Assembly: GCA_030159235.1 (NCBI GenBank)
Contig: BSBG01000006.1
Span: forward strand, 1 to 64,000
DNA from: Bacillus safensis
GTDB lineage: Bacteria; Bacillota; Bacilli; Bacillales; Bacillaceae
Length of the DNA: 64,000 nt
Direction of reading: 5' to 3'
A model generated the notes under the pieces. That model did no database searches. It saw only the letters and a program-made list of their open reading frames with translations, and had not been told where the DNA came from. Made by a program: the position numbers and the translations under genes. Of this stretch, positions 51,649 through 64,000 are shown piece by piece (within the stretch, counting starts at the first letter, position 1; each line of letters begins with the position of its first letter).

Positions 51649-52783
51649 GCAGACCATTTTTCCAAACGCAACCATCGGGATTATCGGCGGCGGACAGCTT
51701 GGCAGATATATGGCTGTCAGTGCAAAGCAAATGGGCTATAGGGCAGCTGTTTTAGACCCAGTCGCACAATCTCCTTGTGGACAGGTTGCAGATACAGAAA
51801 TCACAGCCGCATATAGTGACCTAGAAGCCATTCGAAAGCTGGCTGAAATCAGCGACGTTGTGACATATGAATTTGAAAACATTGATTATGATGCACTTAA
51901 TCAGCTGAAGGAAGAGGCGTATTTACCGCAAGGAAGTGAACTTCTTCTTTTAACTCAAAACCGTGAAACCGAGAAAAAAGGGATTGTAGACGCAGGCTGT
52001 GAAGTAGCGCCTTACCGCATCATTCATGATGAGAAGGAGCTGGAAGACGCAGTGGCCTTGCTTGGTTTGCCAGCTGTACTGAAAACATGCAGAGGCGGCT
52101 ACGATGGGAAAGGACAGTATGTCATCAAAGAGAAGGATCAGCTTCAGGAAGCAGCTGCACTCCTTACTCATGGAACGTGCATTTTAGAAAGCTGGGTCCC
52201 ATTTCAAATGGAGCTCTCGGTGATCGTCACTCGTTCTGTTCATGGAGAGATTGCGGTATTTCCAGTCGCTGAGAACATTCATAAGCATAATGTTTTATTC
52301 CAAAGCATCGTGCCTGCAAGGGTAGATACCAGCATTCAGGAGAAAGCAAAAGAGCTGGCAACGACACTGGCTGAAAAGCTTGGTTTGGTCGGTACGCTTG
52401 CTGTAGAACTGTTCCTGACAACTGAAGGAAAGCTGCTCGTCAATGAACTGGCACCTCGCCCGCATAATTCTGGTCATTATACGCTCGATTTATGTGAGAC
52501 GAGTCAGTTTGAACAGCACGTTCGCGCCATTTGTGGTCTGCCGCTTGGCGGTACAGCCCTTTTATCAGAGGGAATGATGGTGAACTTATTAGGCGATGAA
52601 GTGGACATTCCAAAAGAGCATCCTGAGCTTCTCAAAGAAGCGAAGCTTTATCTATATGGAAAGCACGAAGTAAAAGCCGGCCGCAAAATGGGGCATATGA
52701 CGTTTATGAAACAGCTCGATGATGAATGGATGACAAACATCACAAAGATATGGACTGAAAGAGATGGAGGAAACGGGAAATGA
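51641..52783 (+). CDS. purK: N5-carboxyaminoimidazole ribonucleotide synthase PurK
   Basis: PurK makes N5-CAIR from AIR, bicarbonate and ATP. The 380-aa ATP-grasp enzyme has [20 protein letters not shown] at the N terminus, [12 protein letters not shown] (about 148-159) as the ATP-binding loop, and [14 protein letters not shown] (about 266-279) for metal and substrate. I chose the TTG at 51641 because it gives the same N terminus and length as B. subtilis PurK; the GTG at 51632 is the alternative. Its stop overlaps purB by 4 nt. Confidence 0.95.
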   Translation: MAKQTIFPNATIGIIGGGQLGRYMAVSAKQMGYRAAVLDPVAQSPCGQVADTEITAAYSDLEAIRKLAEISDVVTYEFENIDYDALNQLKEEAYLPQGSELLLLTQNRETEKKGIVDAGCEVAPYRIIHDEKELEDAVALLGLPAVLKTCRGGYDGKGQYVIKEKDQLQEAAALLTHGTCILESWVPFQMELSVIVTRSVHGEIAVFPVAENIHKHNVLFQSIVPARVDTSIQEKAKELATTLAEKLGLVGTLAVELFLTTEGKLLVNELAPRPHNSGHYTLDLCETSQFEQHVRAICGLPLGGTALLSEGMMVNLLGDEVDIPKEHPELLKEAKLYLYGKHEVKAGRKMGHMTFMKQLDDEWMTNITKIWTERDGGNGK

Positions 52784-54075
52784 TCGAACGTTACGCACGA
52801 CCAGAAATGTCAGCAATCTGGACAGAGGAAAACAAATTTAATGCATGGCTTGAAGTAGAAATTCTCGCTTGTGAAGCTTGGGCAGAACTTGGCGTCATTC
52901 CGAAAGAAGACGTTGTGACAATGCGCAAGAATGCAAGCTTTGATATTGGACGTATTCTAGAGATTGAACAAGACACGCGCCACGACGTGGTTGCCTTTAC
53001 GCGTGCTGTATCTGAATCTCTAGGAGAAGAAAGAAAGTGGGTTCATTACGGGTTAACATCGACAGACGTAGTGGATACGGCGCTTTCATATCTATTAAAA
53101 CAGGCGAATGATATCTTGCTCAAGGACATTGAGAGATTTGTTGACATACTAAAAGAAAAAGCAAAAGAGCACAAATATACCGTCATGATGGGCCGTACAC
53201 ATGGTGTACACGCTGAACCGACTACATTTGGTCTGAAGCTTGGTCTTTGGTACGAAGAAATGAAGCGTAACCTAGAACGTTTTAAACAAGCAAAAGCCGG
53301 CATTGAATACGGTAAAATTTCTGGAGCTGTTGGCACATATGCGAACATCGACCCGTTTGTTGAGCAATATGTATGTGAGAAACTTGGCATCAAAGCTGCA
53401 CCCATTTCAACCCAAACCTTGCAGCGTGACCGCCATGCAGATTACATGGCAACTCTTGCTTTAGTCGCAACAAGCATTGAAAAATTTGCTGTTGAAATCC
53501 GTGGTCTTCAAAAGAGTGAAACACGTGAAGTAGAAGAGTTCTTTGCAAAAGGACAAAAAGGATCATCAGCGATGCCGCATAAGCGTAATCCAATTGGCTC
53601 TGAAAATATGACGGGAATTGCCCGCGTCATCCGTGGTTATATGCTGACAGCTTATGAAAATGTGCCGCTTTGGCATGAGCGTGATATTTCTCATTCATCT
53701 GCTGAGCGCATCATTTTACCAGATGCCACGATTGCACTGAACTATATGCTGAACCGTTTCTCAAACATCGTGAAAAACTTGACGGTCTTCCCTGAGAATA
53801 TGAAACGCAACATGGACCGCACACTTGGCTTAATTTACTCACAGCGCGTTCTTCTCGCGTTAATCGATACAGGCATGGCACGTGAAGAAGCGTATGACAC
53901 CGTTCAGCCAAAGGCAATGGAAGCTTGGGAAAAACAAGTGCATTTCCGTTCATTAGTAGAAGCGGAAGAGAAAATCACATCACGCTTAACACCTGAGCAA
54001 ATCGCTGACTGCTTCGATTACAACTATCATTTGAAAAATGTCGATATGATTTTCGAACGTCTAGGTCTTGCGTAA
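52780..54075 (+). CDS. purB: Adenylosuccinate lyase PurB
   Basis: PurB removes fumarate from SAICAR and from adenylosuccinate, acting in both IMP and AMP synthesis. The 431-aa protein has the fumarase-superfamily signatures: [13 protein letters not shown] (about 88-100), [14 protein letters not shown] (about 138-151) with the catalytic His, and the signature loop [18 protein letters not shown] (about 261-278) with the catalytic Ser. The length is standard for the short bacterial type. It follows purK by overlap and purC comes after a 72-bp gap. Confidence 0.98.
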   Translation: MIERYARPEMSAIWTEENKFNAWLEVEILACEAWAELGVIPKEDVVTMRKNASFDIGRILEIEQDTRHDVVAFTRAVSESLGEERKWVHYGLTSTDVVDTALSYLLKQANDILLKDIERFVDILKEKAKEHKYTVMMGRTHGVHAEPTTFGLKLGLWYEEMKRNLERFKQAKAGIEYGKISGAVGTYANIDPFVEQYVCEKLGIKAAPISTQTLQRDRHADYMATLALVATSIEKFAVEIRGLQKSETREVEEFFAKGQKGSSAMPHKRNPIGSENMTGIARVIRGYMLTAYENVPLWHERDISHSSAERIILPDATIALNYMLNRFSNIVKNLTVFPENMKRNMDRTLGLIYSQRVLLALIDTGMAREEAYDTVQPKAMEAWEKQVHFRSLVEAEEKITSRLTPEQIADCFDYNYHLKNVDMIFERLGLA

Positions 54076-54081
54076 GAAATG

Positions 54082-54104
54082 GGCCGCCTGCTAGCCAGGC
54101 GCCT
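54082..54104 (+). other. Intercistronic hairpin purB-purC
   Basis: CGCCTG pairs with CAGGCG around CTAGC, extended by a GG/CC pair across a bulged C. There is no T run, so it may be an mRNA-stabilising or processing element rather than a terminator. Confidence 0.5.
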
Positions 54105-54147
54105 AATCCTGAAAATTGCCAACATTCAAATTAGGAGGCCAACCTGA

Positions 54148-54870
54148 ATGACTGCGAAACAAGAACTTCTCTACGAAGGCAAAGCGAAAAGAATCTATCA
54201 GACCGATGACGAGCATATTTTATATGTTGAATATAAAGACTCAGCTACAGCATTTAACGGCGAAAAGAAAGCTGAAATTGAAGGCAAAGGCAGACTGAAC
54301 AACGAGATTTCAAGCTTAATCTTTCAAATGCTGCATGAAAAAGGAGTCAACAATCACTTTGTAAAGCGCCTCTCTGAAACAGAACAGCTCATTCAAAAGG
54401 TACAGATTGTTCCGCTTGAAGTTGTTGTACGAAATGTAGTGGCAGGCAGTATGTCAAAACGCCTTGGCATACCAGAGGGAACGAAACTGGACACACCTTT
54501 GATCGAGTTTTACTACAAAGATGATGCACTTGGTGATCCGCTCATTACAGAAGATCATATTCGCATTTTACATGCAGCAACACCTGAGCAAATCGAGGAA
54601 ATGAAACAGATCACAAGACAAGTAAATGAAGAGTTAAAGCAAATTTTCTCAGATTGTCATGTGAATTTAATTGATTTCAAACTTGAATTCGGAATAGATC
54701 ACGAGAATCGTATTTTGCTAGCTGATGAGATTTCACCTGATACGTGCAGGCTTTGGGACAAAGATACAAACGAAAAGCTTGATAAAGACGTGTTCAGACG
54801 AAACCTGGGCGGCTTAACGAATGCATACGAAGAAATTTTCAAAAGACTTGGAGGCCATAAACATGTATAA
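54148..54870 (+). CDS. purC: SAICAR synthetase PurC
   Basis: PurC condenses CAIR with aspartate using ATP to give SAICAR. The 240-aa protein begins LLYEGKAKRIY, the usual ATP-binding segment. It has VVRNVVAGSM (about 92-101), LIDFKLEFG (about 172-180) and LLADEISPDTCRLWD (about 190-204), which binds substrate and metal. The ATG follows TTAGGAGG. Its end overlaps purS by 8 nt. Confidence 0.98.
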   Translation: MTAKQELLYEGKAKRIYQTDDEHILYVEYKDSATAFNGEKKAEIEGKGRLNNEISSLIFQMLHEKGVNNHFVKRLSETEQLIQKVQIVPLEVVVRNVVAGSMSKRLGIPEGTKLDTPLIEFYYKDDALGDPLITEDHIRILHAATPEQIEEMKQITRQVNEELKQIFSDCHVNLIDFKLEFGIDHENRILLADEISPDTCRLWDKDTNEKLDKDVFRRNLGGLTNAYEEIFKRLGGHKHV

Positions 54871-55117
54871 AGTGAAAATTTTTGTCAGCTTAAAAGAGAG
54901 CGTTCTTGATCCACAAGGAAGTGCCGTGCAGCATGCTTTGCACAGCATGTCTTATCAGGAAGTAAAGGATGTCCGTATCGGGAAATACATGGAGCTTGTC
55001 ATTGAAAAATCAGATCGTGATTTAGACACAGTCGTCAAAGAAATGTGTGAAAAGTTACTTGCCAACACGGTGATTGAAGATTACCGCTATGAGGTGGAGG
55101 AGGTTGTCGCACAGTGA
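54863..55117 (+). CDS. purS: FGAM synthetase subunit PurS
   Basis: PurS is the small structural subunit of the three-part phosphoribosylformylglycinamidine synthase (PurS-PurQ-PurL). The ATG at 54863 follows CTTGGAGGCC and gives 84 aa, the family's usual size. The frame open to 54821 is rejected. The protein is a small alpha/beta fold ([20 protein letters not shown], then [11 protein letters not shown]). It overlaps both neighbours, which is consistent with equimolar complex formation. Confidence 0.97.
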   Translation: MYKVKIFVSLKESVLDPQGSAVQHALHSMSYQEVKDVRIGKYMELVIEKSDRDLDTVVKEMCEKLLANTVIEDYRYEVEEVVAQ

Positions 55118-55797
55118 AGTTTGCAGTGATCGTCTTGCCTGGCTCTAACTGTGATATCGATATGTACCATGCGATTCAAGATGAGCTGGGTGAACAAGTT
55201 GAATATGTATGGCACGACGAAACAAGTCTTGACGGATTTGACGGTGTACTCGTACCAGGCGGTTTCTCTTATGGGGATTACCTAAGATGTGGGGCGATTG
55301 CCCGCTTCTCGAACATCATGCCGGCGGTGAAAAAAGCGGCTGAGGAAGGAAAACCTGTTCTCGGTGTTTGTAACGGGTTCCAAATTCTTCAGGAGCTTGG
55401 CATTCTTCCGGGTGCAATGAGACGAAATAAAGACTTGAAGTTTATCTGTCGTCCAGTTGAACTTATTGTAGAGAACAACGAAACGCAATTTACAAGCGGC
55501 TATCAAAAGGGCGAATCCATTACGATTCCTGTAGCGCACGGTGAAGGCAACTTCTACTGTGACGAAGACACTTTAGCGAAGCTCATTGAACGCGGCCAAA
55601 TCGCTTTCACTTACGGAAACGATATTAACGGCAGTGTGAATCGAATTGCAGGAGTAACGAATGAAGAAGGCAATGTACTCGGCATGATGCCGCACCCAGA
55701 GCGCGCGGTTGATTCATTACTAGGCAGCGCAGACGGACTTAAATTGTTTCAATCTATCGTGAAAAATTGGAGGGACACTCATGTCACTACTGCTTGA
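55114..55797 (+). CDS. purQ: FGAM synthetase glutaminase subunit PurQ
   Basis: PurQ is a class I glutamine amidotransferase that supplies ammonia to PurL. The 227-aa protein has the Cys nucleophile in [11 protein letters not shown] (about 82-92) and the His/Glu of [10 protein letters not shown] (about 192-201). The start is GTG with a strong GGTGGAGGAGG site. It overlaps purS by 4 nt and purL by 17 nt. Confidence 0.98.
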   Translation: MKFAVIVLPGSNCDIDMYHAIQDELGEQVEYVWHDETSLDGFDGVLVPGGFSYGDYLRCGAIARFSNIMPAVKKAAEEGKPVLGVCNGFQILQELGILPGAMRRNKDLKFICRPVELIVENNETQFTSGYQKGESITIPVAHGEGNFYCDEDTLAKLIERGQIAFTYGNDINGSVNRIAGVTNEEGNVLGMMPHPERAVDSLLGSADGLKLFQSIVKNWRDTHVTTA

Positions 55798-58012
55798 ACC
55801 AAGTCACAAGCAAATTAAAGAAGAGAAATTGTATCAGCAAATGGGATTGAGTGATGAAGAATTCGCTTTAATCGAGTCCATTATTGGCAGGCTGCCAAAC
55901 TACACAGAAACGGGTATTTTTTCTGTCATGTGGTCAGAGCATTGCAGTTATAAAAACTCAAAGCCTGTTTTAAGCAAATTCCCGACAAAAGGAGAGCACG
56001 TCCTTCAAGGTCCTGGGGAAGGCGCTGGAATCGTGGATATTGGAGACAACCAAGCGGTTGTATTTAAAATCGAATCACATAATCATCCATCTGCGATTGA
56101 ACCGTATCAAGGAGCGGCAACAGGTGTCGGCGGAATTATCCGTGATGTATTCTCCATGGGTGCGCGTCCAATTGCTGTATTAAACTCTCTTCGTTTTGGT
56201 GAACTGACTTCACCGCGTGTGAAGTACTTGTTTGAAGAAGTAGTGGCAGGGATCGCAGGCTATGGAAACTGTATCGGAATTCCAACAGTCGGCGGAGAGG
56301 TTCATTTTGATCAAAGCTATGAAGGCAACCCGCTCGTGAATGCGATGTGTGTCGGATTAATCAACCATGAAGACATCAAAAAAGGGCAGGCCAAAGGTGT
56401 TGGCAACACGGTTATGTACGTTGGTGCCAAAACGGGCCGTGACGGAATTCACGGTGCAACATTTGCGTCTGAAGAATTTTCTGATGAATCAGAAGAAAAA
56501 CGCTCAGCGGTTCAAGTCGGCGATCCATTCATGGAAAAGCTGCTGCTTGAAGCGTGCCTTGAAGTCATTAAAAACGATGCGCTCGTTGGTATTCAGGATA
56601 TGGGAGCGGCTGGCTTAACAAGCTCAAGTGCGGAAATGGCGAGTAAAGCAGGTTCTGGTATTGAGATGAATCTAGATCTGATTCCGCAGCGTGAAACAGG
56701 CATGTCAGCATACGAAATGATGCTGTCTGAATCTCAAGAGAGAATGCTTCTGGTCATTGAAAAAGGCCGTGAACAAGAAATCATTGATATTTTTGAAAAA
56801 TATGATCTTGAAGCAGTATCAGTCGGTCATGTGACAGACGATAAAATGCTTCGTTTACTTCATCAAGGTGAAGTGGTATGTGAGCTTCCTGTTGATGCTC
56901 TTGCAGAAGAAGCGCCGGTTTATCACAAGCCGTCAAGTGAGCCTGCATACTATAGTGAGTTTTTAGAAACAAAAGTTGAAGCACCTGCGATCACAGATGC
57001 AGCCGAAACGTTAAAGCAGCTCCTTCAGCAGCCAACGATTGCAAGTAAAGAATGGGTCTATGATCAATATGACTACATGGTTCGGACAAATACAGTCGTT
57101 GCACCAGGCTCTGATGCAGGCGTTTTAAGAATCCGTGGAACGAAAAAAGCCCTTGCGATGACAACAGATTGTAACGCACGTTATCTCTACCTTGATCCAG
57201 AGGTCGGTGGGAAAATCGCAGTCGCAGAAGCAGCACGTAACATTGTGTGCTCAGGTGCTCGTCCGCTTGCAGTGACAGATAACCTAAACTTCGGTAACCC
57301 AGAGAAACCAGAAATTTTCTGGCAAATTGAAAAATCTGCTGACGGAATTAGCGAAGCATGCCGCACGCTAAGTACACCAGTTATCGGTGGTAATGTCTCT
57401 TTATATAACGAATCAAATGGAACAGCGATTTACCCAACACCTGTCATTGGGATGGTTGGTTTGGTTGAAGATACAGCTCATATTACGACTCAGTCGTTCC
57501 AGCAGGCTGGCGATGTTATTTTCGTTATTGGTGAAACGAAGGAAGAATTCGCAGGCAGTGAGCTTCAAAAGATGACAGAAGGCCGTATTTACGGAAAAGC
57601 ACCAGAAATTGATTTGGATGTAGAGCTCACTCGTCAGGAAGCCCTTCTTGCTGCGATTCAAAACGGACTTGTTCAATCAGCACACGATGTGTCTGAAGGC
57701 GGTCTTGGTGTAGCACTTGCTGAAAGTACATTTGGAACAGACGGTCTTGGCGCTCATATCCAAATTGAATTAAGCAATGAAGCTTCACTATTCAGTGAAA
57801 CACAGTCACGCTTTGTTGTCACAGTGAAACCAGAGCACCGCGAAGCGTTTGCGGCGGCTGTCAAAGATGCAAAAGAAGTCGGAACGGTGACGAATGATGG
57901 TGTATTCACAGTTAAAAATCAAGAAGGACAACAATGGATTCATGCAGCGGTCATTGAGCTTGAACGCGCATGGAAAGGAGCGATCCCATGCTTGCTGAAA
58001 TCAGAGGCTTAA
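55781..58012 (+). CDS. purL: FGAM synthetase large subunit PurL
   Basis: PurL carries the amidotransfer site that makes FGAM from FGAR and ATP. The 743-aa small-type PurL has two PurM-like halves. Landmarks are [15 protein letters not shown] (about 48-62), [20 protein letters not shown] (about 91-110), [20 protein letters not shown] (about 270-289) and a repeat half with [15 protein letters not shown] and [17 protein letters not shown]. It starts inside purQ after TTGGAGGGACACTC and ends overlapping purF by 25 nt. Confidence 0.98.
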   Translation: MSLLLEPSHKQIKEEKLYQQMGLSDEEFALIESIIGRLPNYTETGIFSVMWSEHCSYKNSKPVLSKFPTKGEHVLQGPGEGAGIVDIGDNQAVVFKIESHNHPSAIEPYQGAATGVGGIIRDVFSMGARPIAVLNSLRFGELTSPRVKYLFEEVVAGIAGYGNCIGIPTVGGEVHFDQSYEGNPLVNAMCVGLINHEDIKKGQAKGVGNTVMYVGAKTGRDGIHGATFASEEFSDESEEKRSAVQVGDPFMEKLLLEACLEVIKNDALVGIQDMGAAGLTSSSAEMASKAGSGIEMNLDLIPQRETGMSAYEMMLSESQERMLLVIEKGREQEIIDIFEKYDLEAVSVGHVTDDKMLRLLHQGEVVCELPVDALAEEAPVYHKPSSEPAYYSEFLETKVEAPAITDAAETLKQLLQQPTIASKEWVYDQYDYMVRTNTVVAPGSDAGVLRIRGTKKALAMTTDCNARYLYLDPEVGGKIAVAEAARNIVCSGARPLAVTDNLNFGNPEKPEIFWQIEKSADGISEACRTLSTPVIGGNVSLYNESNGTAIYPTPVIGMVGLVEDTAHITTQSFQQAGDVIFVIGETKEEFAGSELQKMTEGRIYGKAPEIDLDVELTRQEALLAAIQNGLVQSAHDVSEGGLGVALAESTFGTDGLGAHIQIELSNEASLFSETQSRFVVTVKPEHREAFAAAVKDAKEVGTVTNDGVFTVKNQEGQQWIHAAVIELERAWKGAIPCLLKSEA

Positions 58013-59418
58013 ACGAAGAATGTGGCGTCTTTGGGGTTTGGGGACACGAAGAAGCCCCGCAAATCACATATTACGGATTGCATAGCCTTCAGCACCGAGG
58101 ACAAGAGGGTGCTGGAATCATTGCAACAGATGGTGAAAACCTGACGGCACATAAAGGCCTTGGACTGATTACGGAAGTCTTTCAAAACGGTGAGCTAAAG
58201 GATCTGAAAGGAAAAGGTGCGATTGGTCACGTTCGGTATGCGACAGCAGGCGGAGGCGGCTTTGAAAATGTGCAGCCTCTCTTCTTTCGCTCGCAAAACA
58301 ACGGCAGTCTTGCCCTTGCTCATAATGGGAACTTAGTGAATGCAACGCAATTAAAGCAGCAGCTAGAGAACCAAGGGAGTATTTTCCAAACATCTTCTGA
58401 CACTGAAGTGCTGGCTCATTTGATTAAGCGCAGCGGGTATGTTGAATTGAAAGAGCAGATCAAAAATGCCCTGTCTATGCTTAAAGGAGCATATGCCTTC
58501 TTAATTATGACGGAAACAGAAATGATTGTGGCACTTGATCCGAACGGCTTACGTCCACTTTCACTTGGTATGCTTGGGGACGCTTATGTCGTTGCTTCTG
58601 AAACATGTGCATTTGATGTTGTCGGCGCCACGTATTTAAGAGATGTGGAGCCTGGCGAAATGCTGATCATTAATGATGAAGGCCTCAAATCTGAGCGCTT
58701 CTCCATGAGCATTAACCGCAGCATGTGCAGCATGGAATACATTTATTTCTCAAGACCTGACAGCAATATCAACGGCATCAATGTTCATAGTGCGAGAAAG
58801 AATCTTGGCAAAAAGCTTGCCGAAGAAGCACATGTTGAAGCAGATGTTGTGACAGGTGTACCAGATTCAAGTATTTCTGCAGCGATTGGATATGCCGAAG
58901 CAACAGGTATTCCGTATGAGCTCGGTTTAATTAAAAACCGTTATGTCGGCCGGACCTTTATCCAGCCGTCACAAGCATTGCGTGAGCAGGGGGTACGTAT
59001 GAAACTGTCTGCTGTGCGCGGGGTCGTCGAAGGAAAGCGTGTTGTCATGGTGGATGATTCCATCGTACGCGGAACAACGAGCCGCCGTATTGTGACGATG
59101 CTAAGAGAAGCAGGTGCGACGGAAGTTCATGTACGCATTAGTTCACCTCCAATCGCACATCCGTGTTTTTATGGAATTGATACGTCCACACATGAAGAGC
59201 TGATTGCTTCTTCTCATTCAGTGGAAGAAATTAGACAGGAAATCGGTGCAGACTCTATTGCCTTTTTATCTGTAGACGGTTTAATGGACGGGATTGGCAG
59301 GAAGTATGATGATCCGCAGCGCGGTCAATGTTTAGCATGCTTTACTGGAAAGTACCCGACTGAAATTTATGAAGATACTGTCCTTCCGTATGTGAAGGAA
59401 ACAGTTCTGACGAAATAA
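57988..59418 (+). CDS. purF: Glutamine PRPP amidotransferase PurF
   Basis: PurF catalyses the committed step, PRPP plus glutamine to phosphoribosylamine. The start at 57988 follows AAAGGAGCGATCCC and yields 476 aa with the short propeptide [11 protein letters not shown] before the catalytic Cys ([11 protein letters not shown]). That propeptide is removed autocatalytically in B. subtilis. The PRPP-binding motif [14 protein letters not shown] is at about 350-363. Cysteines for a 4Fe-4S cluster are present (SMCSMEY and GQCLACF, among others). The frame open to 57970 is rejected. Confidence 0.98.
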   Translation: MLAEIRGLNEECGVFGVWGHEEAPQITYYGLHSLQHRGQEGAGIIATDGENLTAHKGLGLITEVFQNGELKDLKGKGAIGHVRYATAGGGGFENVQPLFFRSQNNGSLALAHNGNLVNATQLKQQLENQGSIFQTSSDTEVLAHLIKRSGYVELKEQIKNALSMLKGAYAFLIMTETEMIVALDPNGLRPLSLGMLGDAYVVASETCAFDVVGATYLRDVEPGEMLIINDEGLKSERFSMSINRSMCSMEYIYFSRPDSNINGINVHSARKNLGKKLAEEAHVEADVVTGVPDSSISAAIGYAEATGIPYELGLIKNRYVGRTFIQPSQALREQGVRMKLSAVRGVVEGKRVVMVDDSIVRGTTSRRIVTMLREAGATEVHVRISSPPIAHPCFYGIDTSTHEELIASSHSVEEIRQEIGADSIAFLSVDGLMDGIGRKYDDPQRGQCLACFTGKYPTEIYEDTVLPYVKETVLTK

Positions 59419-59424
59419 TCGAAT

Positions 59425-59466
59425 AAAGGAGCAGCAGTCAAGATGATTTGATATGCTGCTCTTTCA
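59425..59466 (+). other. Hairpin in the purF-purM gap
   Basis: AAAGGAGCAGCA pairs with TGCTGCTCTTT (one bulged G) around a 17-nt loop. The T tract is short (CTTTCATTCT), so it may be a weak attenuator or a stability element within the operon. Confidence 0.5.
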
Positions 59467-59514
59467 TTCTGCTGAAAATAAATGGAAGAGAAGCAGCTAA
59501 AAGGAGTGAATGGG

Positions 59515-60555
59515 ATGTCAGAAGCATATAAAAACGCCGGTGTCGACATCGAAGCAGGATACGAAGCCGTCAAACGAATGAAAACACACGTAGAACGTAC
59601 AAAAAGAGCAGGTGTCATGGGTGCTCTAGGCGGATTTGGTGGGATGTTTGATTTATCGGAGCTGCCATATAAAAAGCCTGTTCTTGTTTCAGGAACAGAT
59701 GGTGTCGGAACGAAATTAAAGCTTGCCTTTTTAATGGATCAACACGATACGATCGGCGTAGATGCCGTGGCAATGTGTGTGAACGATGTGCTGGCACAAG
59801 GGGCAGAACCGCTCTTTTTCTTAGATTACTTAGCAGTTGGAAAAGCAGATCCTTTAAAAATTGAATCAATCGTTAAAGGTGTTGCTGATGGCTGTGAGCA
59901 GTCTGGTTCAGCGCTTGTCGGCGGAGAGACAGCAGAAATGCCAGGTCTTTACACAGAAGATGAATATGATATTGCTGGCTTTTCAGTAGGCGTCGTTGAA
60001 AAGGATGAAATCGTGACAGGTGAAAGCATCAAAGAAGGACACTTGCTTATTGGACTCAGCTCAAGTGGAATTCATAGCAATGGGTACTCTCTCGTTCGTA
60101 AAGTATTGCTGGAAGACGCTGGTCTTGACCTGCATCAAACGTATGAACCTTTTACAAGACCGCTTGGAGAAGAGCTTCTTGAACCGACCAAAATTTATGT
60201 GAAGCCCGTCCTCAAACAAGTGAAAGCCGGCAAGATTGATGGCATGGCACATGTAACAGGCGGCGGCTTTATTGAAAATTTACCACGTATGCTGCCTGAA
60301 GGGCTTGGCGTTGAGATTGATAACGGCTCATGGCCAGTACCGCCAATTTTCTCCTTTATTCAAGAAAAAGGTCTGCTGAAGGCAGAAGAGATGTTCAACG
60401 TGTTTAATATGGGCATTGGTTTTGTTTTAGCGGTAAAAGAGGATGATCTTGTCGAAGTGATCAGGGGACTTGAACAAGATGGCGAGAAAGCCTTTCTCAT
60501 CGGTCGTGTTCAAAAAGGCGAAGGTGTCACATTCGGCGGTGGAAGCCTCTCATGA
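59515..60555 (+). CDS. purM: AIR synthetase PurM
   Basis: PurM closes the imidazole ring of FGAM to give AIR using ATP. The 346-aa protein has the N-terminal [26 protein letters not shown] (about 58-72), the nucleotide-binding region [11 protein letters not shown] (about 139-149) and [16 protein letters not shown] (about 244-259). The start at 59515 follows AAAAGGAGTGAATGGG. It overlaps purN by 4 nt. Confidence 0.98.
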   Translation: MSEAYKNAGVDIEAGYEAVKRMKTHVERTKRAGVMGALGGFGGMFDLSELPYKKPVLVSGTDGVGTKLKLAFLMDQHDTIGVDAVAMCVNDVLAQGAEPLFFLDYLAVGKADPLKIESIVKGVADGCEQSGSALVGGETAEMPGLYTEDEYDIAGFSVGVVEKDEIVTGESIKEGHLLIGLSSSGIHSNGYSLVRKVLLEDAGLDLHQTYEPFTRPLGEELLEPTKIYVKPVLKQVKAGKIDGMAHVTGGGFIENLPRMLPEGLGVEIDNGSWPVPPIFSFIQEKGLLKAEEMFNVFNMGIGFVLAVKEDDLVEVIRGLEQDGEKAFLIGRVQKGEGVTFGGGSLS

Positions 60556-61121
60556 AGAAGTTTGCGATCTTCGCCTCTGGAAGCGGGACGAATTTTCAAG
60601 CCATTATTGATACATTAAAAGAAGAACAGTGGCAGGCAGAGGCCGCCATTGTAATTTGTGATAAACCGGGTGCAAAGGTGCTGGAGCGTACTGAGAAAGA
60701 GGGCATTCCCTCCTTTGCTTTTACCCCGAAGGCTTTTCCGAATAAAGCGGCTTTCGAACAAACCATCATTGAACAGCTTAGACTTCATGAGGTGGAATGG
60801 GTTTTCCTCGCTGGGTATATGAGATTGATCGGTCCGACATTACTTGAAGCATTCAAAGGCAAAATCGTGAATATCCATCCGTCCTTGCTGCCAGCCTTCC
60901 CAGGGCTTGATGCCATTGGACAAGCCTATCAAGCAGGCGTCAAAGTGGCAGGTATCACTGTCCATTTTGTCGACGAAGGCATGGATACAGGTCCGATTAT
61001 TGACCAAGCATCCATTTACATCGAACAAGGGGAAGAGCTTGAATCGATTGAAAAAAGAATGCATGAACTAGAACACACACTATATCCAAAAGTGATCAAA
61101 TCACTTTTAGAATTATCTTAA
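60552..61121 (+). CDS. purN: GAR transformylase PurN
   Basis: PurN transfers a formyl group from 10-formyltetrahydrofolate to GAR. The 189-aa protein has [13 protein letters not shown] (about 7-19) for the phosphate, the catalytic [14 protein letters not shown] segment (about 104-117, Asn and His) and the late Asp in [13 protein letters not shown]. It is slightly shorter at the C terminus than the ~195-aa B. subtilis protein. The start codon overlaps purM by 4 nt. Confidence 0.97.
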   Translation: MKKFAIFASGSGTNFQAIIDTLKEEQWQAEAAIVICDKPGAKVLERTEKEGIPSFAFTPKAFPNKAAFEQTIIEQLRLHEVEWVFLAGYMRLIGPTLLEAFKGKIVNIHPSLLPAFPGLDAIGQAYQAGVKVAGITVHFVDEGMDTGPIIDQASIYIEQGEELESIEKRMHELEHTLYPKVIKSLLELS

Positions 61122-61136
61122 TGAGGTGACGAAGGC

Positions 61137-62675
61137 ATGACAATCAAACGCGCATTAATCAGTGTTTCCGATAAAACAAATCTTGTACCTTTTGTGAAAG
61201 AGCTAACAGAACTTGGTGTTGAAGTCATTTCAACTGGAGGTACACACAAACTTCTTCAAGAGAACGGCATTGATGTCATTGGAATTTCTGAAGTGACTGG
61301 ATTCCCTGAAATCATGGACGGACGACTCAAAACACTTCATCCAAACATTCATGGTGGACTATTGGCAGTGAGAGAAAACGAAGAGCATATGGCACAGATT
61401 GAAAAGCATGGTATTCAGCCAATTGACCTTGTTGTCGTGAATCTCTATCCATTCAAAGAAACGATTTCAAAAGACGATGTGACGTATGAAGAAGCGATTG
61501 AAAACATTGATATTGGCGGACCAGGAATGCTTCGTGCAGCATCTAAAAACCATCAAGACGTAACAGTGATTGTCGATCCTCGTGATTATGATACAGTCGT
61601 TCAGCAAATCAAAGAAGGCGGCGTATCTCTAGAGAAAAAACGCGAGCTTGCTGCAAAGGTATTCCGTCATACGGCGGCTTACGATGCTCTGATTGCGGAT
61701 TACTTAACGAACTTTGTTGGCGAAACAGAGCCAGAACAGTTCACTGTCACATTTGAGAAAAAACAATCCCTTCGTTATGGAGAAAACCCGCACCAAGCGG
61801 CGACTTTCTATGAAAATGCTCTTCAGACCAAAGGTTCTTTGGCTACTGCAACACAATTACATGGAAAAGAACTTTCCTACAACAATATTAAAGATGCCGA
61901 TGCTGCTCTTCAAATTGTACGTGAATTCACGGAGCCAGCAGCTGTTGCTGTGAAGCATATGAACCCATGCGGCGTTGGGACAGGAGAAACGATTGCAGAA
62001 GCATTTGACCGTGCATTCAAAGCAGATGAAACCTCTATTTTTGGCGGTATTGTGGCACTTAACCGTGAAGTAGACAAGCAAACGGCTGACGTTCTGCATA
62101 CGATTTTCTTAGAAATTGTCATTGCCCCATCCTTTAGCCAAGAAGCACTTGACGTGCTAACAGCTAAAAAGAATCTTCGTTTATTAACACTAGATGTAGA
62201 GGCGGATCTCGGGAAAAAAGAAAAGCAGCTGACAAGTGTCCATGGCGGATTGCTCGTTCAGGATATCGACACGTACGGCTTAGAGGAAGCAACGATCTCT
62301 ATTCCAACGAAAAGAGAACCAACTGAAGACGAATGGAAAGACTTAAAGCTCGCATGGAAAGTCGTTAAGCATGTAAAGTCAAATGCGATCGTTCTTGCGA
62401 AAGAGCAAATGACAGCAGGTATTGGTGCTGGTCAGATGAACCGTGTCGGTTCGGCTAACATTGCGATTGAGCAAGCAGGTGAAAAGGCGAAAGGTAGTGC
62501 GCTAGGTTCTGATGCATTTTTCCCAATGGGCGATACAGTGGAAGCTGCTGCTAAGGCAGGCGTCACAGCGATCATTCAGCCAGGCGGTTCCATTCGTGAT
62601 GAAGAATCCATTCAAAAGGCAGATGAATACGGCATTGCCATGGTCTTCACTGGCGTTAGACATTTCAAACATTAA
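61137..62675 (+). CDS. purH: AICAR transformylase / IMP cyclohydrolase PurH
   Basis: PurH carries out the last two steps to IMP. The 512-aa bifunctional protein has an N-terminal IMP cyclohydrolase domain ([11 protein letters not shown], then [28 protein letters not shown]). A C-terminal AICAR transformylase domain follows, with [15 protein letters not shown] (about 217-231), [10 protein letters not shown] (about 273-282) and the [12 protein letters not shown] loop. The ATG follows TGAGGTGACGAAGGC. purD follows after 12 bp. Confidence 0.98.
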   Translation: MTIKRALISVSDKTNLVPFVKELTELGVEVISTGGTHKLLQENGIDVIGISEVTGFPEIMDGRLKTLHPNIHGGLLAVRENEEHMAQIEKHGIQPIDLVVVNLYPFKETISKDDVTYEEAIENIDIGGPGMLRAASKNHQDVTVIVDPRDYDTVVQQIKEGGVSLEKKRELAAKVFRHTAAYDALIADYLTNFVGETEPEQFTVTFEKKQSLRYGENPHQAATFYENALQTKGSLATATQLHGKELSYNNIKDADAALQIVREFTEPAAVAVKHMNPCGVGTGETIAEAFDRAFKADETSIFGGIVALNREVDKQTADVLHTIFLEIVIAPSFSQEALDVLTAKKNLRLLTLDVEADLGKKEKQLTSVHGGLLVQDIDTYGLEEATISIPTKREPTEDEWKDLKLAWKVVKHVKSNAIVLAKEQMTAGIGAGQMNRVGSANIAIEQAGEKAKGSALGSDAFFPMGDTVEAAAKAGVTAIIQPGGSIRDEESIQKADEYGIAMVFTGVRHFKH

Positions 62676-63962
<1,287 letters not shown>

Positions 63963-63965
63963 CCA

Positions 63966-64000
63966 AAACACCTTTCTATCTGATGAGATGGAAAGGTGTT
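63966..64000 (+). terminator. Terminator of the pur operon, cut by window end
   Basis: AACACCTTTC and GAAAGGTGTT form a long stem around a smaller ATCT/AGAT-type inner stem. The window ends at the 3' arm, so the expected T run cannot be seen. Confidence 0.75.

Overview
This window is a contiguous piece of a Bacillus chromosome. Gene order and protein sequences follow the guaA/pur region of Bacillus subtilis closely (thiL-tsaE-tsaB-rimI-tsaD, ydiF, moaC, rex, tatAY-tatCY, ydiK, ydiL, groES-groEL, ydjM-ydjN, cotA, gabP, mneP, yeaC-yeaD-yebA, guaA, pbuG, yebC, yebE, yebG, purEKBCSQLFMNHD). The proteins diverge from B. subtilis to a degree I associate with the B. pumilus/safensis/altitudinis group, and the CotA laccase looks like the B. 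pumilus type. The species call is inference from memory, not a search.

Layout. 1-72: 3' part of a tRNA-Asp cut by the window edge. 342-3954: thiL and the tRNA t6A genes tsaE, tsaB and tsaD with rimI. 3955-4223: an intergenic region holding a dense DnaA-box cluster. 4224-12271: ABC-F ATPase, moaC, rex, the TatAY/TatCY translocase, a NUDIX hydrolase, ydiKL, and groESL under a perfect CIRCE operator. 12427-17523: small and variable genes, including a broken paiB-like gene, a lipoprotein, a secreted protein and the WalR-type ydjM-ydjN pair. 17797-26653: cotA, gabP, mneP and the MoxR/DUF58/transglutaminase triad. 26840-28381: guaA, preceded by a possible leader with mutually exclusive hairpins.

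28400-46700 is an accessory region that separates guaA from pbuG, which are neighbours in B. subtilis as I recall it. It begins with three small ORFs coupled to a type III restriction-modification system (mod-res). Broken acetyltransferase and GyrI-like genes follow, then a CPBP protease/DUF3021/LytTR/GNAT cluster, an ECF sigma/anti-sigma pair and an MFS/LysR pair. The last part, 41945-46594, lies between two 111-bp direct repeats that are copies of the pbuG promoter region. It contains a decayed duplicate of the CPBP-LytTR-GNAT cluster and an AT-rich four-gene operon: a membrane-anchored parvulin-like foldase, a membrane-anchored subtilisin-like protease, a secreted protein with a five-cysteine C-terminal domain, and a membrane protein. 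I read this operon as a candidate undescribed secreted toxin/immunity or protein-maturation system. That reading is a hypothesis.

46681-64000: pbuG with a guanine riboswitch, two small genes behind a palindromic promoter, yebC, yebE, yebG, and the complete purine biosynthetic operon. The pur operon is controlled by a PurR-box promoter and a second guanine riboswitch. Purine salvage (pbuG), GMP synthesis (guaA) and de novo IMP synthesis (pur) are thus grouped and share guanine-sensing control for pbuG and pur.
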